Assembly (NCBI GenBank): GCA_951213105.1
Contig: OX578140.1
Coordinates: 28,179,862-28,243,861 of the forward strand
Direction of reading: 5' to 3'
Length of the DNA stretch: 64,000 bases
Origin: Amaurobius ferox
Lineage: Eukaryota > Arthropoda > Arachnida > Araneae > Amaurobiidae
The translations under genes were made by a program, and so were the position numbers. Below, piece after piece: positions 47,020-59,165 of the stretch. The notes under the pieces are model-generated. The model searched no databases. It was not told where the DNA came from and worked only from the letters and a program-made list of their open reading frames with translations. Every line of letters begins with the position of its first letter. The first letter of the stretch is position 1.

Positions 47020-48310
47020 GAGAAATATCAATCATGCTTAAAGCATTGATTATGAAACATTTCCCAACTTCAATGCAATTTTTTTAAACATGTCTAAAAT
47101 GCAATACATTCCTCGGTAATATTTTAAAACTTATCACAATACTACATTAATTTACTATATTTGAAAACTTAAACCTTCATCGAAAAAAATGAACTTCATT
47201 CAAATGACGGCATAGAAATATAAATTGCCTGGTTTAAACATCTCTAAAATGTGATGCATTCTTAGGTAATATTTTTAAAATTATCATAATACTACGATAA
47301 TTTTTTATATTTGAAAACTTCATGAAAACAACTGAAATCCATTCAAATGACGTCATAGAAAAAATAACACGCCTGTCTCTCTCTATAAAAGCATCATTTC
47401 ATTCATAATTTCCCATTCATCTCATTCATCACAATACTATAATAATTTATTTTATTTAAAAATTAAGACCATGGAGCTATAAGTAATTAAACTCTATGCT
47501 TAAAACTTCATAAAAAAATCGTCCTTCTCTTTATAAAATCAATTAATATTTTATTCATATCAGCCATGCAGACTCCATGGACTAAATTATTTTGTGTTAA
47601 AGAAATACATCAATTCTAATACAACTCATTCTACATAATTTGCTGTTTACATTTTACATAGGTGAAAAATAGGCTTAGTTGTAGAAATAATCAAATTTGG
47701 ATGAGCATTTAAACTCAAATATATTGTAATTGCGTTGTTTCAGTATGTAGATGCACAGAATTTAAACAAAAATATAGTGGTTTTAGGACGGATACAACAC
47801 TCAATATGAATTAAAGAGAACTTTAAAACTCACGATTTTGAGACAAGATGGATGCCATTTTGATGTGGGTCACGTGATCTTTTCATATCATGGTCACGTG
47901 ATCGCTTCATATAAGAGGTGTTATTATTATTTTAATTTTTATTTTAAAAACTACTGAATATATTTCGTTGATTTTTTTTTATATATTTTATGGAACAATT
48001 TGAATATTACCTAACATTTTCGAAGCAATTTGTGAATTTTAAATCCGCTTAAAGAATGTTTGAAAAATTAGGTCCCATAGGGCTCCATGTATTTCATTTT
48101 TTCAACCCGGGTTCAATCCAAAACTAATTGTGTGATATTATTCATTTATATTCCCATAGGTCTTACAGACCGTCTGAACAATATACTAAAATTTGATTTT
48201 GATTATGTCATTTTTACGGCAGTTATCGTGCTAACGGACAGACAGACAGACAGACAGACAGAATGAACATAGTCATAAATCCTTTTCAACTTTGTTGTAA
48301 AGTGTTAAAA
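47020..48310 (+). repeat. Family R repeat, copy 2 (longer)
   Basis: Shares with 9520-10070 the blocks AAAGCATTGATTATGAAACA, CATTCAAATGACGGCATAGA, TTCAATCCAAAACTAATTGT and GGCAGTTATCGTGCTAACGG plus a GACA run. A ~140-bp internal segment is duplicated in tandem (about 47085-47225 and 47226-47365, AACATCTCTAAAATGTGATG). No coding potential. Confidence 0.7.
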
Positions 48311-49140
48311 ATTATCACCACTTGATATAACCTTATTTGACCATAAGTGTAAAACGGGGATTGTAAACAGTTCCGATTAGCATGTATTGAACTTGAGATA
48401 TTGGAAGCAATTGTAAAGGCCGCATGAATCAATATGTAAAAGTTTATTATACTGTAATAACTGAAAGTATCCGTAATAGTGATTCAAAATAAGTTCATTT
48501 AACCCAGTGGTTCGCCTTCCCTGATGATGTGCGCCAGGTCCCATCAATGGCTGAAAAGTTTAGAATACGGCAAATAGACATGTAGGCATGTACACAAAAT
48601 AATTACCATCATGATATTAAAAATTATTTTAATGTGTTAAAATATATAAATATTCAACTCATCATAACACAGCTATTAGTTATTATAACACTTTTTTTTT
48701 CAAAATATATTCTTCAATTACTTAATTCACATAAATGTATTTCATTATAATATCAGTTTTAACTTAATATCATTTCAATCATTTCAACTTGACAATTTAC
48801 TAACGATATTACTATTGTTAATGTTGAATCCAAAATTTCAGACAAGTTATAAAGCTTATGGATTGAGTCAAACTCTTCCAAATCCATTCCTTTCTTAGAA
48901 TCTTTAAAAAATATTTCACTTACAAATCATCTCTGTTAGTCTTCCTAAAAATGATTAAAAAAAATAGCACAAGATGGACAACCATTCAATTGAAATTTAG
49001 ATTTTCGATTTAGGCATTATTTAAAATTTTAGACTGGAAATTCTCTAGGTCCGTCATGGTCTCTAGGTCCGTCATTCTCTAGGTCCGTCCAAGAGACAAC
49101 AATTAAAAATTATTTTAAATCAATGAAAAGATCCATTCAT
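48311..49140. other. AT-rich spacer, nothing recognised
   Basis: CTCTAGGTCCGTCAT occurs three times in short order at 49044-49090. No gene. Confidence 0.5.
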
Positions 49141-49142
49141 AT

Positions 49143-49815
49143 TTATCGTAACCGGGATTCGAACTCGGCACATCTTGCTCCAAGCGTCAGCGAACTAACC
49201 CACCCACCCCTTCAAACAATAGCTCCTAGTAAAGCTACAACCCCCCCCCCCCCTCCTTTCTCTCTAAGAATAAAACGACGATGGCGCAGGCAAACAACAT
49301 TGACTCTGTAAAGAGCCTTGCTGCCCCAACCGGGAATCGAACCCAGGATCTCCGAATTGGCCAGCCGCCGCTCTACCGTTGAGCTTTTGAGACAAAATTG
49401 CAAGCTCTCATCGTCGAAGTTGACTGCATTTTCCTCCCTCTAATGTCATATTGGCGGGCAACTCACAACCTGTCTGGCCACCTCCTGCTATTTTTACCTC
49501 AGGTTAACCTTCTGATATTCCTATTTCTAAACAGGTTAGTATCCTTCGCGGTCGTTTTCCTATCAATTTTGAAATCAGTACTCATTCTTCCAGACTCCAC
49601 TGAATCCGTACTAGTCGTACTAGGGTAACTTTCATACCTCCGACATCTTTGCACTAACCTACAGGGTTGATTTGTTCCGGCGCTAAAAACAATTGAAAAG
49701 TAATTTACTGCTCCAACCGGGAATCGAACCCTGGATCTCCGAACTGGCCAGCCGACGCTCTCGGCGTTTGGAACGAAATTACAAGCTCTTATCCTCGATG
49801 TGAACGCCGTAACTC
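49143..49815 (-). mobile_element. Cluster of tRNA-derived SINE pieces
   Basis: Three minus-strand tRNA-like heads: at about 49145-49205 (GAGTTCGAATCCCGGTTAC), 49315-49400 (AGCTCAACGGTAGAGCGG and GGGTTCGATTCCCGGTTGG) and 49705-49780 (GGGTTCGATTCCCGGTTGG). The last two share the flanking AAGAGCTTGTAATTTCGTTC with the copy at 26066. Repetition and poor acceptor stems argue against functional tRNA genes. Confidence 0.6.
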
Positions 49816-50340
49816 TCACTAAAAACTAGAGGAAAAAGCATCATGATAGTGAAATATGTTTATACGACTAAAAACTACAAAAAAGTATCAATTCATTAAA
49901 ATAAATTTATTAGAAACAATTAAACTAAGAAGTACAAAGTTGATAAAAAGGAAAACGTGTAAAAATTATTCTGTATTAATAGTTTAATACGTATAAATTG
50001 ATTTTTATAAATTACTTATTGTAGAATAAATCTTTATCAAAAATTATTGTACCGATTACAAGTTAGCCATTTATTTTAATTTATTTTCAGACTTTTAAAA
50101 GAATACCCTCTGAAACATTCAATTACATTTATCTTCCTTTGTAAATGGTTGAATGTTCAAAACTCTAATTGCAATGCATAAATCTCTTACAAAAGATAAT
50201 GCCAAGAAAAAGAATAAAAAAGCAACCTTTTTGAAATGAATTTTTTTTGTTCTTTATCGTTAGTAAACATAAATTAGACTTTTTCCGTAATACTTAATCA
50301 TTGATGGCTTGTAGTGTCTTTCGAAACGTACGGTTTTCAT
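49816..50340. other. AT-rich spacer, nothing recognised
   Basis: No gene or shared repeat seen. Confidence 0.5.
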
Positions 50341-50537
50341 ATAAACTGATAAATTTATTTTTATGAACTCTGACCTTTTAATGCGCAAATTTATGTATGT
50401 AATATATAATTAGAAAAAAAAACGAATGTTCAGGATTATACCTAGAATTAAATACTTACCTACAAATTTCCATTGCGATTGCTAAACACTCAATAAAACG
50501 CGTAGAGAAAAATGTGGCTCGCATTTCATACGAGGCA

Positions 50538-51864
50538 TGTGATATGATGATCACATATTTTTTTATACATAACCCTGGGAAAAGGGAATGGTGTAAATAT
50601 ATTGAAATGTATACTATGTTTTTGTTTTATGTAGATAGCTAGGCCTTTGCACAGACGGAATTGGGATTTTTGGCGCCGTTGGGTTGTATGCGCACTGACA
50701 TGGATTGTAAATATTCAGAGATTTAATTGCAGCATAAACGTCAAAGTTGAGCTACAAATCTTTGAAAATTTATAGCCCTGTCAGGTGTGGCTCGCGTCGG
50801 GGTACGTCCTTGGGACCACCCGGTTGTTGAGAATGCCCTCTGGTTCTTGTATTTGAGAGGAGCGCATAAAAAATGAGCGTCGCTTTAAAAACCAATGGTA
50901 TGAAGCATTTTTGGACCGCCTTTTTTATTGCGCTTGGGAAACAGCGAATGGGAAGTGGGGGACTTCCTCCCTGTATTTTTGTCGTTCCCCTTGGTTTAAA
51001 ATTCTGAAGTTTTTTAGAAATGTAAAATATAGTCAGTTGCTTTTCTGAGCTCGAGTAGAGAGCACTCCAAGTGCGTGGCACTTGTGGTTTTTTGAAGTCC
51101 GATCCGGCATGCATTTTGATGCATCTCTGACCCAGCATCCGCGGTTCCTATCTCGGGCGGCAAATGCCTTTGCCGAGGAGCCGACGTAGTGAGTCCGGTA
51201 AAGAAGGCGACTCGTAGCCAAGACGAGCCGAGCCTAACTCAGCGCGAGGGCGCATTTTCTTCGGGCGGTGGCGACCAGAAAATGGAAGAATGTCGTCATG
51301 TTTTTTATTTGTTGCAGTACACACAGCTCTACCACTAAAGCGGCGCGGTGTAGGACCTTGCTCCTGTAGCTGCATTTAAGTCGTGGTAACTGTAATACTG
51401 TGTGCATGGAATATTTGCGGAGCATCAATCCAGGGCTCCTAAGCAGCAGCCAATCTCTACATAACCGTATCTGATATTAACTCTTTTTGGTTGGTAAAGG
51501 CCTGTACGTAGATCTCACAAGATCCACTGGGATAAAGCCGAAATTAAGAGGAGGAGAAGGAAAGTGGACAGTGTGCCCATCTCCAAAATAATACTTGGCA
51601 AAAAATTTCGTCACCTGATGATACGCAACCGTGTTCTCAGACTGGAAGTGTTTTCCATGAACTATTCAAATAAATGAAACAAACTTCAATTAATCGTGCC
51701 ACCCATTCCAACGTGCAGAGGTCAGCTACAGCACTCAGTGGAGTTCGTATGTAATGAAGGTATGAGAATTATATATTGATTTAAAATGTATATATGAATG
51801 TTTAAGCTTAAATTGTGTGAGCTAATAGTGTAAGGGCAAGGTTATGCTAAATGGGAGATTTGCA

Positions 51865-51903
<39 letters not shown>

Positions 51904-52261
51904 TTCTTAACAAAAGTAATAGATTACAAGTTTGGATGATAAATAAGATAAATATGCACATTAATGTAAAATAAACTGTGCACCCCGAGGTCAAGCTGAG
52001 GTAAATTGGGAACTCATTTGTAATTGTGTATTTTGTATTTAATGTTTGAATTGAGATTCCATGTGTTTTGTAAATAAATTGTGAAGTGGCCACAAAAAAG
52101 GGAGTGATTAATTGTTCTAGCAAACGCAATGTACTTAGGTCCAATCGGACACCACTATACTTTAACGCGCTTGAGCCTGGTGGAACTATTTGGTGAGTGT
52201 CTTTAATGCATTTATGTGTTTAACTTTTATTGTATTTATGTGTAAAATCCACCTCACCGCA
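50538..52261 (+). repeat. 5' LTR of the LARD element, with a ~1 kb extra segment
   Basis: 1724 bp against 695 bp for the 3' LTR. The first 16 bases and everything from about 51575 onward match the 3' LTR; 50554-51574 has no counterpart there. The extra part is GC-richer around 51130-51380. It has no terminal repeats of its own, so a deletion in the 3' LTR is at least as likely as an insertion here. A TA run is at 51871-51899. Confidence 0.85.
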
Positions 52262-52281
52262 TAGACCACGGGGACTCGTAC

Positions 52282-52291
52282 TTGGTGCCGT
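52282..52291 (+). promoter_or_regulatory. Possible primer-binding site of the LARD element
   Basis: TTGGTGCCGT, identical to 13634-13643 in element 1 and again displaced from the LTR, here by 21 bases before TGG. Confidence 0.5.
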
Positions 52292-52914
52292 GTCGTTCGG
52301 AAACGAACCACGTGCTTTTTGCTAGAAAAAAATTGTAGTGTGGGAGGCTTAGCCAAAATTGCGGGCCAAATACTGAAGATACAGAAGTTGAGTGTTTAAA
52401 TATATACTATTTAGTGTGTAAAGGATAGACGGGGTGTACTTAAATAAATTATCAACGCAAAAATAATAAAAATAAAATTAATCTAAATAAGATAAATGCT
52501 GTATTAAAATATATACAGAGATAGAATGTACAAAATATATGAATAACTGTGGTAAAGAGTGTGTTTTCGTCTTTGGAAATATTGTGTATAAAAAGTATAT
52601 TGTGTGTGTGCAAATTTAAATTATGTTGTGAAAAGCGTAAGGCTCTCTATAACTGTAAGATTTTAAAATTACAAATGAAGAGTAACAGAAGATAAGGATT
52701 AACTTAAAGTGATTCAGTATGTATAGAAATTGGACTAGCATGTTCAGTGATTAGTTAAGTGAAATAAAATAATAGAAAAAGTAAAAAATTAAAATAGTCT
52801 GCTAAAGTAAATAAAAAAATTAAAATATTAAAGAGCAGAAATAAATAGTAAGTGTATGCAAATAAATGCAGCACAAGGTGTAGAGCCAGTGAATGTTAAA
52901 ATAAATTTGGAAGG

Positions 52915-53145
52915 GTTTTACAATATGTGTAAGATTCTACAATAATATTAAAATTAATTGAAAAGTATTCTACAATATTTGTAGCAGTCTACAATGATTT
53001 TAAAATTAACTTAGATAGTATTGTGAAATATTTTAGTATCCTGCTATAATTTTAAAATTAAATTTGGAAAGCATTCTGAAATAATTTTGGTAGTCTACAA
53101 TAAATGTAAAATTTAATTGGAAGGTAGTCTACAAATAGATAATTT
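52915..53145 (+). repeat. Degenerate ~60-bp tandem repeats in the LARD interior
   Basis: About four units each with TCTACAAT, TTTAAAATTAA and a TTGGAAAG-like block. Confidence 0.65.
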
Positions 53146-54515
53146 TGTGTTAAGGTAAAGAAAATAAATATAATTATAATAATAGAAAATTTATGTTGAT
53201 AGAGCAACCATTAAAATTAAGTGAAAAATAAGATATACAACACAAGTGTGTTACAGTAGCATAGTGCTGCAAAATGTGCAAAACATAGGGCAGCAAAAGC
53301 ATATGATCAGTATTGTATGTAGTGTGTATTGTATATTATTTATTGTACATTGTGTAAACTGTAGTGTTGAGGAAAACTCTGTAGTATTTTAAGAATTAGT
53401 GTGAGGATAGGTATAATAGTTCTCCAAATGCACGGTACTCAACAAATTCGCAAATAAAATAAAACTTCAAAATATTGTCTGGAGAAAGGCAAGTCCAGCG
53501 GATAGAAATATTTAAATTATTAATTTTATGCAACAAACAAAAAAAAAGGAAAAACGGAACAATATGAAAATCATCAGCGGTTCATCGATAGCAGTACAGC
53601 GAAATTAAAAACCGCTAGATTCCCGTCCCATTTTATGCAAAAAATAAAAAATAAATGAACGGACAATGATAAAAGATAAATAATTCAAATGAAAATATAA
53701 GTAAAGTAAATAATTTAGTGGACGTAAAAATAAGAGATATCTGAAGTATAAATAATATGTAATACAATGATGATTTCAGGAAATTAAAATGTTTGAGAAC
53801 AAAATAAAACCGGAGACTCGGAAAATTTTCAATTAAAAAGAAAATAGTAAATAATTTTTTTCCCCAAACAAACAAAAAAAATTTCCACGTTATACAAATG
53901 GACATTTTCAAGTACTCTGTAAGCAGGATAAGAGCAGGGAGATTCAAACCTACGAACTCGCAGGGCAGTTGTAGATAAATAAGATGAGTACAGTCAAAAA
54001 GGGGGGGGGGGTCAAGTCAGACAACAAATAAAGAAAATTTTCAAATACATACAAATAATAATAAGTATAATTTTCAAATACAGGGTAGAATTAACAATAA
54101 ATAAAATAATAAATAAATAAATCACAGAATAAAGGATAACAAATAACTAAATAAAAGAAAATGCGACCTGTTTTCAAAGTTCGGAGCTGGCAGAGTCCTC
54201 AGGTGAAGAGCGTCCATCTGGACATCATATATGGCAGAAGGTATCGCTGAAAAATTTATATGAATCTGATAAAATATAACCAAAACAGATATATACAGAT
54301 ATAAATATAGACATAAGAGTAGTGAATGGCAGTCGGCCAGTTGCAACTTCAAAAAAAAAGGGGGGGAACAGCTCGCAAGTAAATTTAAATAACAAAAAAA
54401 ATAATCAGTAATCAAAAATGGCAAAATAAGTAAAAATGTAAATAAAGAAAAAGACATATATATGTATAGCACAATAACAACAAAGAAATACTCCACCATA
54501 TACAAACCGGGCGGC

Positions 54516-54666
54516 CTTGATGACAGGCATTGAATTAGGGTGTTCAGATCGTTGATATTGCTGCAAAATATTTTTTAAGTATGACAACAAACTTGATTAC
54601 AGGCATCGAATTAGGGTGTCCAGATCGTTGATATCGCTGCAAAATTTTTTTAATTATGACAACAGA
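54516..54666 (+). repeat. 76-bp direct duplication in the LARD interior
   Basis: Two units from 54516 and 54592, each with ACAGGCAT(T/C)GAATTAGGG, CAGATCGTTGATAT, GCTGCAAAAT and TATGACAACA. Confidence 0.85.
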
Positions 54667-55950
54667 TGTTTTTAAATTTTGAGAGGATTACAAGTCAAAG
54701 AAAGAGATATAATCATATAAATAAATAAATAAAATAAAAATGGAAAGGGAATATGTAAACAAACCTTAAAAAATAATAACGGCAGCTCCGCTTACAAAAA
54801 AAAAAAAAAAATGCTGACAGCTGGCGGAAGATGGTCGATCAGACTCCATAAGCTCGGACTCTTTCGGTGAGAAAAAACTGGTTCTGAGACAAAGTATGCA
54901 GGCGAAAATTCAAGGTCATTCGTTGCAGCGCGGGAGAAGCGTTACATACGGGTACCAACAGATAGGCAGGGAGGAAGATGCATTAATAGTTATGTAAGAA
55001 CTGTTAGTAAAAAAAATGAATAATTATGTACATGATTAGTGAATCACTGAGGATTAACAATATACAGATTTTAATATAAAAATAAATGACAATAAAAGAT
55101 AAATTAAGAATAAAAATATAAATAAATACAATAGATATAGCTGCGTTAAACGCATGATTCATGGTAGTGAACCAATACAGGTATTTAAAACGCGGGTCGT
55201 CCAATTTAAATACTGAAACATTAAATTTAAAAGGTGTCCTAGGTAAATCTATAGATGTTATTAAAAAAAAATTGGGTTAACTCGTGAATACATGCAAATG
55301 CGCAAAAAAATAAAATTTTTAAACACATGGAAAATATACGTAAGTGAAGTTTTGAAGTATCAATAGGTAATAATAACAAATTGAGAAAGAGAGTAAGCTG
55401 GAAGTTAACGCTGTAAATGAAACGAATTGAGTTTTCCCGCCAATGTAGCACGATGGTCAGATGACAAAGAGAATGAACTGACTTGTAAAATTAGACAGCC
55501 AAAATTCATTTCCACATCAAATGACTCGCGTAAGTGTGAACAATATAACATGCTAAAAAACATGCTAGATCACTTACCTGCTCTTGTGCTTCAAACTACG
55601 TAAAGGCGCGAATCCGGACTTCCGGTCTTCGAGCGATTTCGGAGAAGGGTTTGTTGGTCGCCATGGCTTCAAACATATGTTTTGAGATAAACAGTGGGGG
55701 AAAACGCCTGGGCTGACAGTTGTTTGTTTTGGTCATATTGCGTTGTAAATTACAATGTGTAGAGTATAGAATTGTGAAATTATACAAATGTTAAATCAAA
55801 TAGTACTGATTGTAGCAAATGTATATGATTCGAACTGTAAAAAAAAAAATTGTGAACTGTTGAGAAAAAGGGATGGAAAATCTGTAAAAAAATAATGATG
55901 ATGTAAAGTGTACTATACAATATTTATAAACCTAGCTTGACTTCTTTCTG

Positions 55951-55968
55951 TTCAGGGGGGTGAGAATA
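55951..55968 (+). promoter_or_regulatory. Polypurine tract of the LARD element
   Basis: TTCAGGGGGGTGAGAATA directly before the 3' LTR; the G run matches the placement in element 1. Confidence 0.65.
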
Positions 55969-56663
55969 TGTGATATGATGATCAAAATATCCAAAATAAT
56001 ACTTGACAAAAAATTTCGTCACCTGATGATACGCAACCGTGTTCTCAGACTTATAGTGTTTTCCATGAACTATTAAAATAAATGAAACAAACTTCAATTA
56101 ATCGTGCCACCCATTCCAACGTGCAGAGGTCAGCTACAGCACTCAGTGGAGTTCGTATGTAATGAAGGTATGAGAATTATATATTGATTTAAAATGTATA
56201 TATGAATGTTTAAGCTTAAATTGTGTGAGCTAATAGTGTAAGGGCAAGGTTATGCTAAATGGGAGATTTGCAAAATTGAATATATATATATATATATATA
56301 TTGTTTTCTTAACAAAAGTAATAAATTACAAGTTTGGATGATAAATAAGATAAATATGTAACATAATGCAAAATAAACTGTGCACCCCGAGGTCAAGCTG
56401 AGGTAAATTGGAAACTCATTTGTAATCGTGTATTTTGTATTTAATGTTTGAATTGAGATTTCATGTGTTTTGTAAATAAATTGTTAAGTGGCCACAAAAA
56501 AGGGAGTGATTAATTGTTTTAGCAAACGCAATGTACTTAGGTCCAATCGGACCCCACTATACTTTAACGCGCTTGAGCCTGGTGGAACTATTTGGTGAGT
56601 ATCTTTAATGCATTTATGTGTTTAACTTTTATTGTATTTATGTGTAAAATCCACCTCACCACA
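55969..56663 (+). repeat. 3' LTR of the LARD element
   Basis: 695 bp, TGTGATATG...CTCACCACA, followed by AGGCA. Confidence 0.9.
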
Positions 56664-56668
56664 AGGCA

Positions 56669-57144
56669 CGATGGCAAGATCATAGCAAGCGTCTCTGTCG
56701 CGAAAGCAGGAATTCCAACCGTATAGTGACGCTCCATATTTATTAGGAACCAGTTGGTTTCCGCGGAATCGCCTGTTGCAAATACTCAACTGCAATTAAC
56801 AATGTGGTAAACTTGTGTACATGCGGTTTACTAAAGTATTCTTTTCTCTTTCAAAGATTGAGAAAACTTGATTCTTTAATTGCTTCATATCCACATAGCA
56901 TTCAATATCTATGGTGGTCTTCAAGCTATTTTTAGTTGTTCATTCGTACTTAGCATACCTTCGAATAAATCTACTTCACTTCACTATGTTTCTACATCTC
57001 TGCCATGCTATGTCTCTACATCTCTGCCATCTGAACATGCTGTCCTTGGGCTTATTGTGCAAGTGTATCGCTAATTATGTATCATGATACTTTAGTGAGA
57101 GGATGATCTTAATCGGGAATATTACTAAGTATATTTATTAAAAA
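56669..57144. other. Spacer, nothing recognised
   Basis: A 64-codon frame at 56880-57074 has a short internal repeat (CTACATCTCTGCCAT twice); no domain. Confidence 0.5.
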
Positions 57145-57286
57145 GCTGATGTATGCAGAGCATGACTTTCCTTATATAATGCAATGAATTTGCTTCTGTT
57201 ACAGTGAAAAAAGGATGTATAAGATCCACGTTACTGTATTTATAACTCTAATTGTATATTTGGCGCTTTTCCGCATGTCAACATGT

Positions 57287-57672
57287 TGTTGCTGTTAAGA
57301 CCCAGACCGTCCGACCTACCAGAAAGGTGAAAGGTAACCGTTTGGACGGTCGGGAAGTGCCACTCAATTTAGACCGGAACCCAGTGGGGGTGGCATCCAC
57401 AGGGACCATATCCTCCTTCCCCTACCTCCAACCTCTCGGAAGGACTTACGGACCCACATGTTTAACGTGATCGTACTCTGCATGAACACGGCGGCAGTTG
57501 TGGCAGCGTGCAAATCCAGAGCGCAAACTACCGGGATACTGCACCCGAAATGTGCCAAAAGCACGCGGTGTTCCCAGGTGGTCACCCACCCAAGTACTAA
57601 CCGCTCCCGGTGCTGCTTGACTGCGGTGATCTAATGAAAACCGGTGTTTTTAGCACGGTCGGGCCATTAGCT
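57287..57672 (-). mobile_element. SINE with 5S rRNA-derived head, tail type T
   Basis: 386 bp flanked by a 15-bp duplication with one mismatch (CGCATGTCAACATGT at 57272-57286, CGCATATCAACATGT at 57673-57687). Minus-strand head resembles 5S rRNA including the internal pol III promoter region (AGTCAAGCAGC, GGTTAGTACTTGGGTGGGTG, ACCACCTGGGAA). The tail (TCCGTAAGTCCTTCCGAGAG, GGTCCCTGTGGATGCC, GGTAGGTCGGACGGTCTGGG) is the one found behind a tRNA head at 31415. A SINE3-like composite. Confidence 0.88.
57565..57668 (-). ncRNA. 5S rRNA-like segment (SINE head, not an rRNA gene)
   Basis: About 100 bases align with the 5S rRNA from the first stem to the GGTTAGTACTTGG...CCTGGGAA region, with many changes in the 5' half. 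Its place inside a SINE with target duplications shows a retroposed derivative. Confidence 0.8.
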
Positions 57673-58963
57673 CGCATATCAACATGTAAAACTATTTACC
57701 CAATTAACTTATATTTCACGCAACTCTAAATTAACAATTATGGCATTCTCAATAAGCAATGTAATCCATATATTAAAGTATTTTAATAATTATTTCATCA
57801 ATTTGGGGTCAATTTGGCGACAATATTCCCTTCAATTTGGGACCAGATTGGCGATATTTTGCTAGATTAATATCCAAGGTCAGAAATGTATCGCCAAGTG
57901 TTACAGACAAACGAAGAGAAGAGCATTTCGTACATACTACAAGGTATACAGGTTCCAAGTTTGCAAAACAGTACCTTCCGTTTGGCGTCATTTTTATCAA
58001 TCTGATGACAGTTTTATTACTTTCGCTATATTTTTATCAATTTGCTAACATCTAAAAAGTCGCCAAAATGCAACATACAAACAAATCTCTTACTAAATTT
58101 GTCGCCAAGCGTTACGCACAGACGGAGGGATAAATAGGTTATTCTTATAATCGATCCTTATGTTCTTTCCAAGATATTAAATTTTAACAATTAGTCGTCA
58201 TTTTTATTGATTTAGCGTTATTTTTATCAATTTGGCGACATTGTTATCCGTTTTGCGACACTTTCGTCGATTTGACGATATTTAAAAAGTCACTAAAGTT
58301 GACAATATTCCGCCAAATTTACCAAAAATCCGCAAAAATTTCGCCAAGCGATATGAATGGAGAAATGGTTATTCTTATAGTAGATAAATGTCAATTAGCG
58401 TCCAAATACGAAACTACCTAAATTATCTTCTCGCGTAAAAGGGACAAATTAGATCCACTAGAGTGGTGTTAATAAATTTATCGCATAATCTTACATATCA
58501 AAAGTGTTTGAAAAATTGGCAATTTCTCTAGAACGGTTCATACTAATGTTCTAAAGTATCTGTTGATCGTTTTCTAATGAAACATTAGTCAATACATAAT
58601 TATTTACTTAACTTTATTGACAGTTTTGATTTTTTGATATTTTTTTCAAAATTTCGTTCAAAAATTTGGGGATCTTCCGATCATTTGATTGCGTTTAAAA
58701 CAACAGGCTTCCAGTATTCGCAGATTGCCATTTTTGTACCAAATTTCGTTCGAATCGCTTCGTTTGTTCGTGAGATATCGTTTCAACTAAAACTCGAATT
58801 CGCATTTTTGACCCCGTCACTATACTTTCCTTATGCATTCTACTATGTATTTAAGGAAAATAATTAACGAACTTTATGTACGGCTACAGTGCTTCTTATA
58901 AGGATACCCCCTTTCAAAAATGAAGAAACGGTGTAATAATTGAACGGCAGGGACATGTCACAC

Positions 58964-59153
58964 AATTTAGACCGGGGCCCAGTGGGGGCGTTATCCACAG
59001 GGACCGTATCGTCCTTCACCTACCACCAACCTCTCAGGTGTACTTACTGACTCGCATATTTTAATGTGCCTCCGCTTGAACACTGATGCAAGTTCGGCAG
59101 AAGCGGGAATCGAGCGCTGGTTGGCCGAGTGCTATCCCCGCGGGCTCACCACT
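58964..59153 (-). mobile_element. SINE with tRNA-like head, truncated tail type T
   Basis: Minus strand: a head with GATAGCACTCGGCCAACCAG and GCTCGATTCCCGC (B box), then the shared body GTAAGTACACCTGAGAGGTT, CGGTCCCTGTGGATAACG and CACTGGGCCCCGGTCTAAAT. Flanked by a likely 12-bp duplication with two mismatches (GACATGTCACAC 58952-58963, GGCATGTCCCAC 59154-59165). Confidence 0.7.
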
Positions 59154-59165
59154 GGCATGTCCCAC

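Larger units (their letters stand above)
50538..56663 (+). mobile_element. Second LTR element, noncoding (LARD type)
   Basis: LTRs at 50538-52261 and 55969-56663 both start TGTGATATGATGATCA and end CTCACC(G/A)CA. A 5-bp duplication AGGCA flanks the whole (50533-50537 and 56664-56668). The 3.7-kb interior has no gag, protease, RT or integrase residues in any frame, only A-rich DNA and short tandem repeats, but keeps a primer-binding-like TTGGTGCCGT and a G-run polypurine tract. Such elements depend on proteins supplied by an autonomous relative. LTRs differ at some 15-18 places over the shared ~690 bp by eye, so it is older than element 1. Confidence 0.88.
57145..58861 (-). mobile_element. Family H, copy L (long form, carries a SINE)
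   Basis: Starts GCTGATGTATGCAGAGCATG with ACTTTCCTTATATAATG inside, ends with the hairpin ACTTTCCTTATGCATTCTAC...TTAAGGAAAA. Like copy C it has several GGCGA/TCGCCA modules (about 57815-57900, 58045-58110, 58220-58370). It lacks the microsatellite. A SINE interrupts it at 57287-57672. Confidence 0.75.

Noticed and set aside
49143..49400. A small tRNA gene cluster
   Set aside because: The heads share flanks with other dispersed copies and lack sound acceptor stems.
50770..51138. A 122-residue minus-strand gene in the 5' LTR of the LARD
   Set aside because: No domain, base composition of the GC-richer segment favours chance frames, and overlapping frames of similar length exist.
57565..57668. 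A 5S rRNA gene
   Set aside because: Many changes in the 5' half, fused to a SINE tail and flanked by a 15-bp target duplication.
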